This document shows positions 1 to 14,043 of a DNA stretch of 64,000 bases, piece after piece. The notes below the pieces were generated by a model. It had not been told where the DNA came from. It did no database searches and saw only the letters and a program-made list of their open reading frames with translations. Source of the DNA: Centroberyx gerrardi (Eukaryota > Chordata > Actinopteri > Beryciformes > Berycidae); contig NC_135998.1 of NCBI RefSeq assembly GCF_048128805.1, positions 10,180,656-10,244,655 of the forward strand. The letters run 5' to 3'. The position numbers and the translations under genes were made by a program. Each line of letters opens with the position of its first letter. Position 1 is the first letter of the stretch.

Positions 1-56
1 CACCACCCACACATTCGAAGGGAAGGAGAAGGACACAAGTGTGTTTTATCAGTCTA

Positions 57-79
57 TGTGTGTGTGTGTGTGTGTGTGT
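57..79. repeat. TG dinucleotide microsatellite
   Basis: An uninterrupted run of about eleven TG units. It is simple sequence with no gene attached. Confidence 0.9.
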
Positions 80-1014
80 TTGAAAGAAAGGCAGAAAGAG
101 AGGAGCAAAGGGGAAGAAGGAACAGAGAGAGCATGTCACACTTGACTCCTACATGCTTTAGCGCTTAGCATGACAGCAGTGTATTTGCCTACAAACTGCG
201 TGTCTTCAACTCTCATGTTGCTGTTTGCGTCAAATACAAGCGTGTTCAGAGCATGTGAGCTCTGACTTGAACGCATGTAGTCGAGTGGAGTGAAGAAGTG
301 AAAATAACAACAGGTCTGAGATGACTGTAATGCATCAAGCAGCGTTTTGCAGAATTAATCTGTATAGTTGTTGTTTGATGCCTGTGACATTAGCTGAATG
401 AAGGGTAAGAGCAAAGCAGTTCATAGTCTGCCAGTTTGTTGACATAAACATGCAGGAGGAATACTGTGGTTGAGATCTGGAAAATGGATTGCCTCAATGC
501 GTCATCCACAGATGGATGCCTGCCTATCTGATGTGTTTCTCATGTAGTGTGAAGTCCCTGCATAAATTATGGATGCGTGAGCCCGTCGATGCTTGCTTGT
601 CCCAATGCCCAGCTGAAGTATTCATGCTGCAGAGAATACAGAGAATCTTCCAGGCTAGATTCCATCTTTACTCCGAAACACGCAGCAAAACCTTGTGGTC
701 TATATGGTTGAAAATCCAACTGATCAATACGGAGAGCGTACTGTTATTTCTCCTTTGCATTTTCCTAATTGAGACAATACACTGTGTACTGTCAGAGGTT
801 GGGGTCTTAAACACTACACCATCTGATCCTGTCCAAAGTGGGGAATATAGCTTTTGAAAATGTTTAATAAATAAGCATGTTTTCTTTGTCGGGTTACAAT
901 AACTTAACCCCATTAAAGACTAACTAGGTTTAGTTTGAGAAAAAAAAATTCTGCATGCAAGTATTTGTGATGATAACACGAAAACAATTAATCTATTCGT
1001 TCAAAATTCATCAA

Positions 1015-1190
1015 AAAAAAACTCCCTTAGCAGCTGTAACTGCTGCACACACTTTCTTCATGCGAACAGTCAATTTTTCCAGGCATTCCTCAGAGATGCT
1101 CTGCCTGCCTCTTGCAGGACGTCCCAGAGGCAAAACCTTCTCTTCAGACCAAAGAAAACACTTTGATGAACATGAAGCTGAGTGTTGAAT
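1015..1190 (-). pseudogene. Tc1/mariner transposase C-terminal remnant
   Basis: Read on the minus strand, this stretch encodes a peptide containing ISEECLEKL followed by a K/V-rich segment ending AAKG. This resembles the C-terminal end of fish Tc1-like transposases (typically ISEECLDKL...RM...V..AKGG..DE). A run of nine T on the minus strand breaks the frame just before the expected FDE-type end, so it is a dead fragment. The rest of the transposase was not found nearby. Confidence 0.55.
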
Positions 1191-3214
1191 AAATACAGTA
1201 TATCCAAAGTATTAGTAAATAGCTATTTTACGTTAAATAAATCAAATAGTACTTTACTTTTGACAGGCTGTGCATATTGAATGTACATGCTGAGTGTATG
1301 TATAGTTTACTGTCCATCATGTGTCTTGGATTGTCTCTTTGCATTATATGTGAGGTCCTGAGGTACAATATGTTTCTTTCAGCTGTCAATGTTATGTCTC
1401 TACATCAATGTCCCCAAGACAAGATTCCTGTACATTTATTATTTCTGATTTTGTATTTGGTGTACAATATATTCAACTCAACAGTTTGAAGCAACATTTC
1501 ACGTTGGTTGAGCCTTTTCTCTTATCAGCGCATATACATTTGTACAAATTAAGGACAGTCAACCACCAACACTGGCTGCTGTGGGAACATGTAGTATTGA
1601 AGATCTAGTCTAAAAAAAAATCCTGCTTCTTAGATATATAAACAAGGTAAAGCAGATCCAGGTAATATTATTTCATGTAGTGTCCAGGTTCCCACTTGAA
1701 AGTCCACAACATGAGGGGGGCGTTTGTGCTCTTGACTAAAGGCTTTGTTGACTAAAGACCAATGAGATGAAGAAAGCACTCACTGGCAACATACTAAAGA
1801 GGCTTTTCAGATGCAACAGAGGGTGGTTTATTTACATAGTGCAAAAATATGCAGTGTAGTGTCAACAGTGTAGTGACAAAAAGTGAACGTTTCGGTCCAC
1901 AGACCATCCTCAGCACAGGTTCACACTTTCAATGAACTAATTTTGCTTCTTTGCATTCGTTGATTTTGAGATGTTGGAAAAGAAAGCCTGACTGCCAGCA
2001 CTGATCTGCAGGTCGACTAATGCTGCAGGATGCCTGCTGCAGAATTAGGCTACTCTGCGGAGGTGCGCATACCATGAAGTGAAAAAGTGCTACCAAAGTG
2101 AAATATCACATTCATTTCAACTAAAGCTGTAATACTCATACTGTAGAATATCAGAGAGGGCAACATTTCAAAACTTTTAACTATTTCATATCTCTTTTGC
2201 CATAGATTATTAAGTGTTAATTGTTAATATTGTAGATTTATGTTTTAACCTAACCTATCCTAGTTTTCTCCTCTATTATTTTTATTGTGCAAGGTTAAAG
2301 GTAATCCTTAGTTGGTTTCCCTTTGAATCAGTAAAAAAACGTCAAAGCATACTCCACACACTGCCAAAAATCAGCAGGACAAAATTCTAGCCAAAGTAAT
2401 CAATTTATTAAAACAAATGCATTGTGACAAACTTAAATGTGCAAGTGTTTTAACAAAAAAACAAAAAGAAAGGAAGAAAAAAGGCTAGAAGAGCAGAAGT
2501 TTTAGCTCAGCTTTCATAATTGCTCTCTCTTTCTCTCTCTCTCTTGAATAAATAACACGGATAAAAAGGATAAGATTGTAAGGGCAAGGCTCCTTCATGC
2601 GGACTATGAAAGCAGATCCAGCTGGGCTTCTGTTGCTAAGAATATGCAGCAGCAACAGCAGCGAGCAACTGCAGAAGTAGGTCAAAGAGGAAAGATCAGT
2701 GCAGGACCCAGAAACTGTAAAGACATGAAGAGTTTTGTTCCAAAATGAAACATCCGCTGTTTGTGGCACCTAATCTTACAAAGTGATGGCACTCTGTAAA
2801 GGAAACAAAAGGCCTTGGTTGACAAAAAAAAACACTTAGAAACTGGATCTTTCACGTTTTAGTTATATCGAGATATTGAGTGATTAACTTCAGCTAATGA
2901 TTTTTATTTTTTAATAGATATTCATCATTTTGAAAATGAAATCTTCAGATGCACTCACATATATTCCTATTTAGGAGTCCATATGACTTTTGCCAGCTTT
3001 AGGTGGGCAAGATTCAAAACAGACATAAATATGTCATGGTTATGCCAGTGTTACCATCATATCCTGCGTCTAAGTATGACATCTAAAAGACTGCTATAGC
3101 TCCTTAGAAATTACTCAGAGTTCAAGGGTGAGTCTACATTTATTGGACTACATGATATGAAAGATAACAAATGAGGTTAATGGAATGATTGAATAAAGAT
3201 TTTGATATCAACAA

Positions 3215-3220
3215 TTTATT
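3215..3220 (-). terminator. Candidate poly(A) signal of the RING-finger gene
   Basis: TTTATT on the plus strand reads AATAAA on the minus strand, about 170 nt downstream of the stop codon of the RING-finger gene. A second AATAAA lies at 3139–3144. Either could end the transcript; there is no transcript evidence here. Confidence 0.3.
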
Positions 3221-3388
3221 GTTTTAGGACAAACTATAGATTCATTCCTGAATGTTAGATATCCATTTGAGAAAAAACTGTTGCATGATGTTCATTGCTG
3301 AATATTTAAAAATGCAGATGATTGCATTCTCTCAAATATAGACAGTTATTTTCTAGCCGGCAGTCATTTTGCAGGTGCCAAGTAGCTG

Positions 3389-4264
3389 CTATATCATTTC
3401 ATCACTGAACATTGTGGAAAGACTCATGAAAGGAACATCCATGCATAGAAAACAGCCCATCAACATCAGGAAGAGAAGCAGGAGGGCCGTTATGGAGAAG
3501 CAGAGTGAGTGGTGTCGCATCAGCCTCAGCGCTCTGACAAGGCAAGAGGGGTAGCTGCAGCATCCACATATGTTTCTGTGTGCGTGTGCCTCCAGCTGCC
3601 GCTCCAGAGCGAAACAGCATGACGGTGGCTCCGTCACGGCTCGAGGTTCAGGGCCGGGACTGATCGGGCCAGAAGCACGGCCTGGCCCGGGCTCATAGAC
3701 GCTGTTACTGTACACCTCCTCCTGCATCCTCTGGATCTCCCACTGCGGGGAGGGGGTGTTCTGCCGACAAAAGGGACACTGCACTCGGCTGGGATCCTTC
3801 GCCCGCCTCAGGATGCCGGCTAAACAGTGATGGCACAGCGTGTGGTCGCAGTTCAATAATGCAATGCGGTGATCTCCTCGCGAGTCGAACCGCTCGCTGC
3901 AGATGGGGCATTCGTGCCCAGTGCTGCTGCTGCTGCTGCTGCACTGGCTGCTGACACTTCCACTGCACCGAGGCTGAGCTGCGCCGTCGGATTCCAGCTC
4001 TTGTGGAACAGATGTCCTCTGGTCAGCCCCATCTGTTGGTGTTTGCGTGTCTACTTTGTGATTCTCATACCGGCTGTGCTGCTGCTGTTGATGCTGGAGC
4101 AGGGGCCGCATGGCCGAGCCGCTTTCATCCTCCCGCTCCTCTGTTTCCCCGGTTGTGGATAACACTCCATGGTAACTGTCTTCCAGAACAGGCCGGTGCT
4201 TTCCTTCCAGTGTAACAACATCTTCCTCCTCAGTTTGAAGGGCATCTGCTTCATCCATGAACAT
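3389..4264 (-). CDS. RING-finger E3 ubiquitin ligase with C-terminal membrane anchor
   Basis: The gene is a single open exon of 291 codons. A C3HC4 RING domain spans residues 119–166 with ligands C119, C122, C139, H141, C144, C147, C163 and C166, so the protein should bind an E2 and transfer ubiquitin. The N-terminal 115 residues are low in complexity: acidic near the start, a Q/H run around 57–63 and a long serine run around 107–114. Residues 254–274 form one strongly hydrophobic helix near the C-terminus, which suggests a tail-anchored protein with the RING in the cytosol. The layout resembles the small membrane-bound RING proteins (RNF152/182/183/186/222/223/225 group), but I cannot assign the orthologue. 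Methionines 1 and 3 are both possible starts. The exon is GC-richer than its surroundings and sits about 2.5 kb downstream of the desaturase on the same strand. An upstream non-coding exon cannot be excluded. Confidence 0.85.
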   Translation of the reverse strand: MFMDEADALQTEEEDVVTLEGKHRPVLEDSYHGVLSTTGETEEREDESGSAMRPLLQHQQQQHSRYENHKVDTQTPTDGADQRTSVPQELESDGAAQPRCSGSVSSQCSSSSSSTGHECPICSERFDSRGDHRIALLNCDHTLCHHCLAGILRRAKDPSRVQCPFCRQNTPSPQWEIQRMQEEVYSNSVYEPGPGRASGPISPGPEPRAVTEPPSCCFALERQLEAHAHRNICGCCSYPSCLVRALRLMRHHSLCFSITALLLLFLMLMGCFLCMDVPFMSLSTMFSDEMI

Positions 4265-6770
4265 GTTTTTCCTGTGTTATATTTAATCCAAAATATAACA
4301 GGGTCCTAAGAGAAAATATGTTTCCTCAGTACAGTCAGTCCACTTTCTCCTTGGACAAAACTCAACTGAGCCAATTGTTGATGTAATGCTTATTTATAAC
4401 AAAGGCAACTTAGCTCTCTCCCTCTATAACCCCAGCTACGATAAGCACATTCACAGATAAGGAGTGATAAGCAACATTATGAGCCACAGAGAAGTGCCAC
4501 TGGCCAAGTAGTACAATGAACATTTCACCATTCCACTCAATTTCATGTGTTACAGTACTCTTTTGCCAGTGCAGAAATGCATGAGCAAACACATTATAGC
4601 AGAGTAGACAGATTTATTCTGCATATTTACATAAACATTTGTAGATCATCCAATTACAAAAATAACTTTTAATGTTCAGATGACACAGAAGAGAGAGGTT
4701 CATCTGATATTCATATGGAGTATTGTGCTTTCTAACTTTGCTGGTTATTTACTTGGAAATGTATCCCTCTTCTATGAACACCTGAAAATCAAAGGATGCT
4801 AAATAAAAAACAATAAATAAATAGAAAAAGTAGTAATGCCATAAAATCCCAGAAAGCCAGTCCCATCACAAAGGCAATTATTATTACATTATTGCCTTTA
4901 CATACAGTCGCCTTTCAAAGCAGGCACACTAAAATTTGGTAAAGCCTCACAGCATTGCAGTCATCAGTGAAGTCAGTAACTAGTCTGTAATCTCCAACTA
5001 GAACAAAACAAGCAAACAAACAGAAAGCTTCACAATGCTTAAACTGCAAGAAAGCTTCACAATGCTTAAACTGCATATCGCTGTCTTACATACAGATCTG
5101 CAAGAGAAAACAAATGCATCTGCATCAGCAGTAAAACCCTTCCAATGCCGTCTCACTGAATTTATCAGTCTTGAAATGCCGTCAACAATAAATATACATG
5201 AAAAGATCATTACTCATGATAAAACATTTCAATGCATAGCCATAGATAATTTTTAAGAACCAATGACAGCATGAAATCAAAAGAAAAAGGCTAAGCCTGT
5301 CAAAATACAAAATTATAAATTATTCTTGATAATAACCCTTGAGATGGGTGTACAAACTATGAAAACAAAAATAATCCTACAAATAAAATATTCTCTTTGC
5401 ATATTCATATGGATCCCTTTTCATGCCAAAAATATTGCTATAGAAATACAAGCTGCTCTTGTTTTCACATACTTGCAAAAATGCCCATCTTACAAGAATT
5501 TCATCTCACATTACATCTTAAAAAATCTACAATACAATTCAATTTGTTTCAATCATTGTCTTGAAATAAGTGACAATGCCTCGCAAAATAAAGATCACTT
5601 CACTTAAATTCTTCAGATAAATTGCTGAAACAAGCTGAATTGCATTAAAACAACCTCAACACAATAAAATAACATTTTAATGCTCAATATGGGATGAATT
5701 TACTTGCAAGATGTTTTCAATGTAAAAAAAAAAAAGATAGAAGTTGTCATTGCACACTGCTTCAGCAACCTGAACAAAATCACTATCAGCTGGCTGTTGA
5801 GAAACCTGAGATATTCCTCAGAAAATAAACACACCTGCAGGTACCTGAAGTTGAGGCAGGTAGCCCAGCTTGATTAAACATTAAAGACTTAACCTGATAG
5901 TTTGGAAAGCTGAGATTAATATTTTCTAAAGTGGACAAGGTGAGAAAGAATCTGATACCAAATCATGAAGTGTTGTGAGTTACACTGCAGCAACAGAAGC
6001 CTTCTCACTGACCTATTTCCTAACATAGCAATGCGTCAACGGTGCCTCTGGGTGCACTGATCAAAATAAAGCCAGGTGGCAGAGCTATATGAAGTCTATA
6101 TGAAACATGCAGTAGAAAAGATATGAATACATCAGTTGAAGCTATCACTCAAGCACAAGACTGTTACTGGCAATACATATCACAGCATATATAATTATCC
6201 ACATATTGCAGAGTAACACGGCTTCGACAATCTAATGGTCTTCTTGTCAGCTTTACAAGGCTAGGCAATTCTGGTGTTTTTCTTAGTATTGCTTGCTTTG
6301 ATCACTAGCGATGGGTCTTTTCACATTTTCACATTTATGGGCTGAATCCACTGAATCAGAAGCACTGCTATCATCCTGTCCCACCAATCCAGCAGGCCGA
6401 CATGATAGCTTTAGGCACTTAACGTACATGAGGCTGGGAAGTCCCGTTGTTCGTTCAAACAAGACAAAGTAAAGGAGGTTTTATATGTTATAACTTAAGG
6501 TTTAGGCATTTCCACTTTCAACAGAAGACCCTATACTCCATCCCATCAGCCCAACTCATCTGACAAGTTTTCATTGCCAGGACCTGCACCTCTTGGAGTA
6601 TAATACCTGATCCAGGACCAATGAACAGGTCTCCTTTACCCACTCATTTATCATGATCTGACAGTTAGAAATCAATCCTCGACTGTCTCTCTGATTAATA
6701 TCAACCCCCGACCCCACATCCTGTCCCTTGCTGTCCTTCTTCTCTCCATTCCTGTTATACATGAGGAAGG
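4265..6770. other. Intergenic region between the RING gene and the desaturase
   Basis: AT-rich sequence without coding potential that I recognise. It should hold the promoter of the RING-finger gene (left end) and the 3' UTR of the desaturase (right end). No clear TATA box was seen for the RING gene. The first AATAAA I noted on the minus strand below the desaturase stop is near 4612, which would make a 3' UTR of about 2 kb; I did not check every site. Confidence 0.5.
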
Positions 6771-9700
6771 TCAGAAGTCCAGAGTGTCGTGCTGGTAGTG
6801 CAGCCGCGGGCTGTTGGCGCTGTAGAACTGACTGAACCAGCGCCTGTGCTTCTGGATGGCCGAATCCTCCTTCACAAGTAGAGGCTTGGAGATGTACTTC
6901 TTATTGTTCCAGATCATCACGTCCCGTTCAAACTGGACACAGACACCGGGGGGGAAAGTTAGATACAGTTTAAGTTAAGCTAAGTAGTAGGCCATTCACA
7001 TACAGTATTGTTTATTTTGATAGTCATTTGTCTTACCCTTAACCCTAAGGCAATGACAAAACACTGAGTGAATATGAATGAATATTTTAACAAATACTTT
7101 TTTACTTGAGGTGTTGTGGGTTTGTTTTATAATTAATTAAGGTAACACTTTACAATAAGGGTACATTAATTAAGAGTTAGTTAATGCTTAATAAGCATTA
7201 ACTAACCCTTAATTAACAGTTAACTAATGTGTCTGGTAATCATTTACTAATGGTGTTCATGTTAACTAAGGTATTCATTTATACATTATTTAATAGTCAT
7301 CTTTATAAACTATTAAATAATGTATAAAATAATACCTTAGTTAACATGAACGCCATTAGTAAGTTATTACCAGACACATTAGTTAACTGTTAATTAAGGG
7401 TTAGTTAATGCTTATTAATCATTAACTAACCCTAATTAAGGGTCGTACCCTTATTGTAAAGTGTTACCCTAATTAATGTAATTAATAATTTATTTACATG
7501 CATTAACCCGCCCCATACATTAAAAAACGGCTCCCAGAAGACATACTGCTGCCTCGATTAATGTAATACATTGAACAATATGTGTGTTGCAGTTTTTCTT
7601 AACATGACTTCATCATGGTTGCAGACAATGATTATATATTATGTTGTTGACTGTGCTATGATTGCCTTGTGATTGTCCTATTTGTCTTGTCTGTACATTG
7701 CACAAATGAAGTTCCTCATGGAAAATTAAGTGATTTGAATTGAATTGAATTGAATCATGCGGTTAATTATCAAGTTTAATGGGGACTTTTTCCCATTACT
7801 GCGGACTGTTTCTTACTTCTGGTGGCAATGAAGAGGCAAAATGAAACTTAAGGCAGAGTGGAAGGCAAATACACACAATGATTTCTTCACATTCAATTCT
7901 GGCAGAATGTAACGACTTTTGATACGATTGCAACTAAAATGACTGTGGTGCCATAAAGTCATGTTAGGAAAAAATACAATACATGTGTTGTTCAACATGA
8001 TGTAAAATAAAAAATAGGAAAATAGAAAATAGGAAATGGAAGAGAAGGAAGAAGGATGTTTTTATATATTTATTTGTCTGCATACTTTTTATATAGGCCC
8101 TTAGTCTTATGTAAATTCTGCTTTTATTGAGTTTATTCAACTGTAAGCAAGAACATAATCAACTCAGCTCAACTCAACTCAACTCATGTACAGCGTTAGT
8201 CAGTGCAGCAGTATGTCTCTGTTAGCTGTTTTTAATGTATTTTTGAAAGCAATGGGAGCCTATGACTCGCAGGAGGAAGGGCAAACCTGCAGTAGAACAG
8301 ACAGCAGCTTCTGACTGGCAAATACATCAGTGTGTTTAGACTTTTCATGAACATTAATGGTGACAGGAAAAAACTAAAATTACACCGGTGTTATCTTCAA
8401 AGTCAAACATTCACTTCAGCATGACACAGCAGGCCATTACGTATTAAGATATAAGATCTACTGAACAAATTTAATTTTCTGTTTTTCATTTGTTCATTTG
8501 TTTTTCATTTTTCATTTTCATGCAGCTATGATGACAAGGCAGGTAGACTTAAGCTTAGCCGCTCAAAGCAGCATGCGGTTCTATCATGTCAGGACAAGTA
8601 ATTCGTGTTGTTGAAATTCTATAACTGTACAGTTCTACACTTAAAATCTTTATCACAGATTTTGGGTTGTTTTCAAGACTTTTCAACACTTGCTGCCCTA
8701 ACTGTGTCAGTATACCTTTGGGGCTTAATATACTGTGAACATCAACATTCAGGGTAGTTTTGAGATATTTAACATAAATAAGAATAGACCAAAACAAACG
8801 AAGCTTATTCAATTTACATTTTCACCCACTTAAAAGCATACTTTCAAAATGTTAAGTAGAGCTACTTAGTAGAGCTACATTATATGAATGGCCCCCTGCC
8901 ACCTGAGCCACAGCCCCGTTTCCCATATCTGCCTCAGCTGTTACTTGCTCTACGCTACTGTTTTGAAGTAAAAACAAACAAACAAACAAACCACAACAAC
9001 AACAAAAACCTTTCTATCTTCTCTCCTCAGCTCTCATTTCCATACATGAGGGTCATATGTATGTTTTATTGCATCTATTACATCTATTGCCCAGATTGCT
9101 TTGGCTCTGAATCATACACTCCTTTGTGTAAGCATCAGCTAAATTCCTAAAATATACAAATAACTCCTTTTTCAATTAAATATATGATGAAAGTTAAATA
9201 ATTCCATGGTTACTTTACAGTAAGCAGAGAGGGTAAGGGGTACTGTACCTGAATACACTCTGCTTTGAGGATGAATTTGGGCACCAGTGGTGGGATGTTG
9301 GACTGGTAGAAGATGGTGTGGGAGACGCACTGCAGCAGAGGCTCCACTGGGGTCACACAGTGCATGATCACACCCCGACCCAGGAAGCTGTGGTCAAACA
9401 GCAGAAACACCACTCCTGGGCCAACCTAAGATCAACACAAAAGGTTACTGCGAAGTTAACATTTATGGTAAACGTAAACCACATATTCTTGGATGTAGTA
9501 CAGAATGGATACAGAACTTTGAATGCAAATATTTAGAGCGAAGTGCATAATCTACAGTCCATAGTATCTCTTTCACTTTCTCCTTACACTACATACAAAT
9601 ACTGTTGTCGATGTACCATACGATATGTACTGTGAAACACTCTGCACCAATGTCACCAGTGGCGTGCACAGACTGTCACAAGGCCAGGTGCTGCCAAGCT

Positions 9701-12700
9701 ATAAATATGGCTCTTCAGACAAAACGTGATAAATTGATTGATTGATTGATGACTTGAACGTGGCAGAAGACCAGCAGCAAGCAAAGTAAATGGAATTGGA
9801 AGTGTGGAAGTATGGAAGTGTGTGAGCAACACTAAAGTATGGAAGTGTGTGAGCAATGCTAAACAAGACTATTATTACTGAAATGTTGTAATAATTGTTC
9901 AATAAGAGCTATTTAAATAGATGTGCAACTACAGTGTGAGTTAGTTGTGTTGAAACAATGTGTTTTAATTGCTTTCTGGGTTCGGCTGTTGGAGTGTAAG
10001 GGGGGAAATAACCACAAATCAAAAGAGCACTTCTAGATCTTGAGACAAAAGGGCAGGTGCTGCAGCGTGTGCGGCACCTGAAAGTGATTCTGATCTTCCA
10101 GTTCAAACTGGAGGAAGCTTTCAAAATGCATAGAGTTCAATAGAGTAGTTAACACCATTTGCTACATTTATTGGATCTGCTAGCAAAATGAAGAACATTG
10201 AACCGGTGGTGATTTTCTATGGGACTGGTGGTATCTGTCCTCAAAACCTCAGGATTATTGTGCAGGTCCCTAAAAAAGACGGATGTTTTACAAAATGGGA
10301 ATATTTAGTTGGCTCTTATAAAACCTCAAACAAGCAATTTATTTCTTGGCTCTCCCAGGATCAGTGGGTATGGTGGAGGACTCTCTGATGTCCTCCAAAG
10401 TATTTAAAATGTGGCTCATTACATTAAATATGATCAAAATATATGCTGATCCTGTTCTATGTGTGGTTATCTTCCTGTCAGGACAGGAGCCATGACTAAG
10501 CGTCATTGTAGGTGATTTCAACTTTCATATACTGTAGATGTATTCTAAAGTGGTTTTGACAATTAATTATTTAATATTAAAATACTGTTTTTAATTCAGT
10601 ACATCAGGTGCCTGGTTCAACCTACAACCCACACCCTCGATTAAATTCTGACCAATGGTTGGAATCTATTTGCTGTTGCTATGGAGATCAGTTTTGTCTC
10701 TGATCATCATTGTATTATTTTTTACACTCTCTTAAAGGTGACCATTGATCATCATAAGTATATTGTGTGTTATTTAATAATCTGCTTCAAAATTGTCCTC
10801 CCTTTTCCATTGCAATTCTCATAAACCAATTGTTTTTTTATTTAGTTCCATTGGCTGCCTTGTGAAACCTGCCCTTGTTGGTGTTATTGCTTCTTTTATT
10901 GCTGACTGTGAGAAGTTTTTTCATTTTCTGTTGAGAAAATAGATGGTATCAGATCTGCCGTTTCTCTTCCTGATACACTCTGCCCCAGTCTAGACTGGTT
11001 AAGCCGCTGTTTTGCCAGTTTCAGTGCAGGACCTTAAGGATACCGCATGACATATGAGACCGTCCTCTAGTCCCCTAGATATTGTTTCCTCTGAATTCTC
11101 CAAAGAGATCATGAGGCTTTAGGCCTTTGCTTACTCTCTGTTGTGAACAACTCTCTCCACTGGTTGCAGTCTTGAATATACAAATTAGACTCTCCTGAAA
11201 AAAACAACAAAAAAAAAAAGAAAACTCTGCCTTGACCCCAGTCCTTAACTTATTTGATTAATTATTTATTCTAACAGATAGAATGATGTTGGTATATCCA
11301 GCGCTGCCCAGAACTGGTTCTCATCTTACATTTACATTTTACACTTTATAAGCATTTTAGGCTTATCCAGAGAAACTTACAACAAGGACATTTTCGACAC
11401 ACTGGCTGTTAAAGGGATTGAACCTGTGACCTTTTCAGTTGGTCTCTCTAACCATTAGCTCCTATTTTATCTTTCAGTCTCGATTATGTTTCTTCTGCTT
11501 CAGCGGTATCTCTCAGTTAAACTGTGGTCATGGTATCAGATGACTGAAAAACGGGAAGTCCCAAAACCTCCTTCAAGTAAATTTGAAAAAAAAGGTCTTT
11601 GTTATTGGCCCTGAACATATTCAGTTCAGCTGTCTCTTGGTCTGTTAACTCTCTACATCAAACCTGTATCTAAGAATGTAATGTTAGGCCTATCTCTGAT
11701 CCACATTTAAACCTACAGCAATATATCAAAAAGCTGCTTCAGATATGTTTTTACCAACTTTTTTAATTTTTTAAAAATTAGATTGGTTTTGTTGTTTAAT
11801 GACTTTGGCGTCCGGCAAGCTTTTACATAATTTGTTTTTATTTTGTTCTTTTTTTTTCTTATGTATTGCTAAAGTATTGTTAAACACTGTTTTAAAGTTA
11901 GAGTTATATAAATAAAGCTTATAATGATATTACTTTTATTATTATTCATTCAACATGCTTCTGTGGGCACCTAACTGTTCAGTGAGATGTCAGATGCTGT
12001 GCTGGTTTGTCCGCAGCTCCATACCATGATGCAACCTACTAAAGGCAAGAGTTGTGGGTCATTTCTCAACATGCCAAAGAGTTTGTTCAGCACCACCATA
12101 GTGGCTGAGGCAGCTATTTTGAAAGACTTTGAAAGAAGAAACAAAAGGTAACAAAGCTGTGTGACAGGCCGTTCCTATGGGAGGGTGATGTATTTCTGTT
12201 GACTGCAGAGTGGCTGTAACCGACACCCGGCTTGTCACTCGGTAGCCTTGGTCGTCATCTGCTAGGCTTTTATAACTTGACTCAGTTTTATTAAAGGTCC
12301 TCATATTTTGTTGTTCTCTGAAAAATCTTTTGGCATTTATTAAAGTAGAGACATGTTTAGTGTATCTACAATGCTGTCTATGTCTGTATCCCTACTCTCT
12401 CAGACAACAAGGTACCAGTATGCACCTAAAAGGGTACAAATGCTTGTCGCTGGGGTTGTACCCTATTAGGGTACTAATACTGTAGCCTTAGGCCTGGTCC
12501 ATATTTGTACCCTGGACAGTTATCACCCCAAGGGACAAAAATGTGCTTTGATGCTTTGGTACAAAAATGTACCGTTTGAAAAGTTACAGATATAAAACTC
12601 AAAGAAAATGTACACAAATATGGACCTTTTGCGGACAAGGACCACTAGTGCATCTTTGAGGGTACATTTGTGACAACTGTACCTTTGGGTACAGAAATGG

Positions 12701-13231
12701 ACTTGTACTGTACCCTTATTTCTGACAGTATATGTTAAGGGTTAGATGATAAGTCTGACTTTCTCAAGTGCCTTCTCTTGATTGGATGCTGAAGAGAAAG
12801 ACAGGAATTAAGAGAGAGAGACAAATATTATCTTAACATAGGCAGAGATTTTAAACTTCCCAGAAGGGAAAGGAAGGGTCAAATCAGTTGAGGTGACCAG
12901 TCAATACAAAGGAGTGGACAGTGTATGTACATTAAACCAATCTTTATCCCCAGGCATTTGTATGCTACGTGTATGCCGAACACTATGCAAAAGCAATGTC
13001 TGTTGTTAATTGTGCACATTATGGCCTTGGCCTCCCTCTTCTGGTAGCCCCGATTTTGGTGTTTGCTGTCTTATCACTGTGCTACTCAACAGCCAGTGTG
13101 TATCCATCAACGTCCATGTGTCCTGTCAAAGTGTTGAAGAGCAAGACACTTGCTTATTGAAGTCACTGCTTATCAAGTCACTTTCGATAAGAGCATCAGC
13201 TAATCCCTAAAATGTAAGATAATGCCACCAG

Positions 13232-13288
<57 letters not shown>

Positions 13289-14004
13289 CAGACTGTCTGA
13301 CTGTCTGTGTTTTTGCTATCTTGTGAACTGTTAATGATACACAGGCACATTTTTAGTGCAATTTTGGGGTAAAATTTACTCGCAAAATATTTTCTCACTG
13401 ACTTGCTTGTTGGAGAGCAAGGTTTGCTGGCAAGGTTTCAACATCAACCAATCAGAGACAAGAAAATAGGTCAGGTGACCGGTCCTCAGCCCAAAATATT
13501 TTCGAAATGGTCCAACTGCTACTAAATAGTAAACACACCAAGGAAACACTAGCGGTGGCTCTTTTTATAACACTTAATCTAGCAAGCTAGCTAGCTGTTG
13601 GATGCCAGTAGAATAGACTATTTTTTTTGTGAAAAAAACAGACTCATACATAAGCCTTTTGAAATTGCACTGGATAACTTTGATAAAATGATTAAATTAT
13701 TGCATTTTCAGTAGAAAAGAGGCGGCCTTTCACTCCTCCAACTGTCAAATTTGTCAGTTACCATTGCCCATTGCCCTCTTTGCCTATCGCCCAGTCTCTC
13801 ATACTCATTGCCCATTGCTGGCAAATTTTACCCCAAATCTTAACGTAGCTGAAAGATCGGTCTTTGAACTGTACCTGTCTGGCCACGACATCAACATCCA
13901 GCAGAGGCCAGTGACGTCCAAATACAGTGAGAGCATGCTTCACCAACATCTGGGAACAGTGCTTGTTGGGCTCCGACTCTGGCTCCCATTGAACCTTGAA
14001 TTCA

Positions 14005-14043
<39 letters not shown>

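Larger units (their letters stand above)
1..3388. other. Intergenic region left of the RING-finger gene
   Basis: No convincing coding exon is visible. The stretch is AT-rich and holds a short TG microsatellite near the left edge and a Tc1-like transposase remnant near 1.0–1.2 kb. Short open frames such as 489–857 show no recognisable motif and are flanked by stops. The right end probably contains the 3' UTR of the RING-finger gene, which runs toward lower coordinates. Confidence 0.6.

Noticed and set aside
489-857. 122-codon plus-strand open frame near the left edge
   Set aside because: No recognisable domain, and the composition is the same as the surrounding non-coding DNA.
1860-1925. GAACGTTTCGGTC...ACCATCCTCAGCAC phrase resembling a dispersed repeat end
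   Set aside because: I recognise the type of phrase from vertebrate interspersed repeats but cannot name the family or set its limits.
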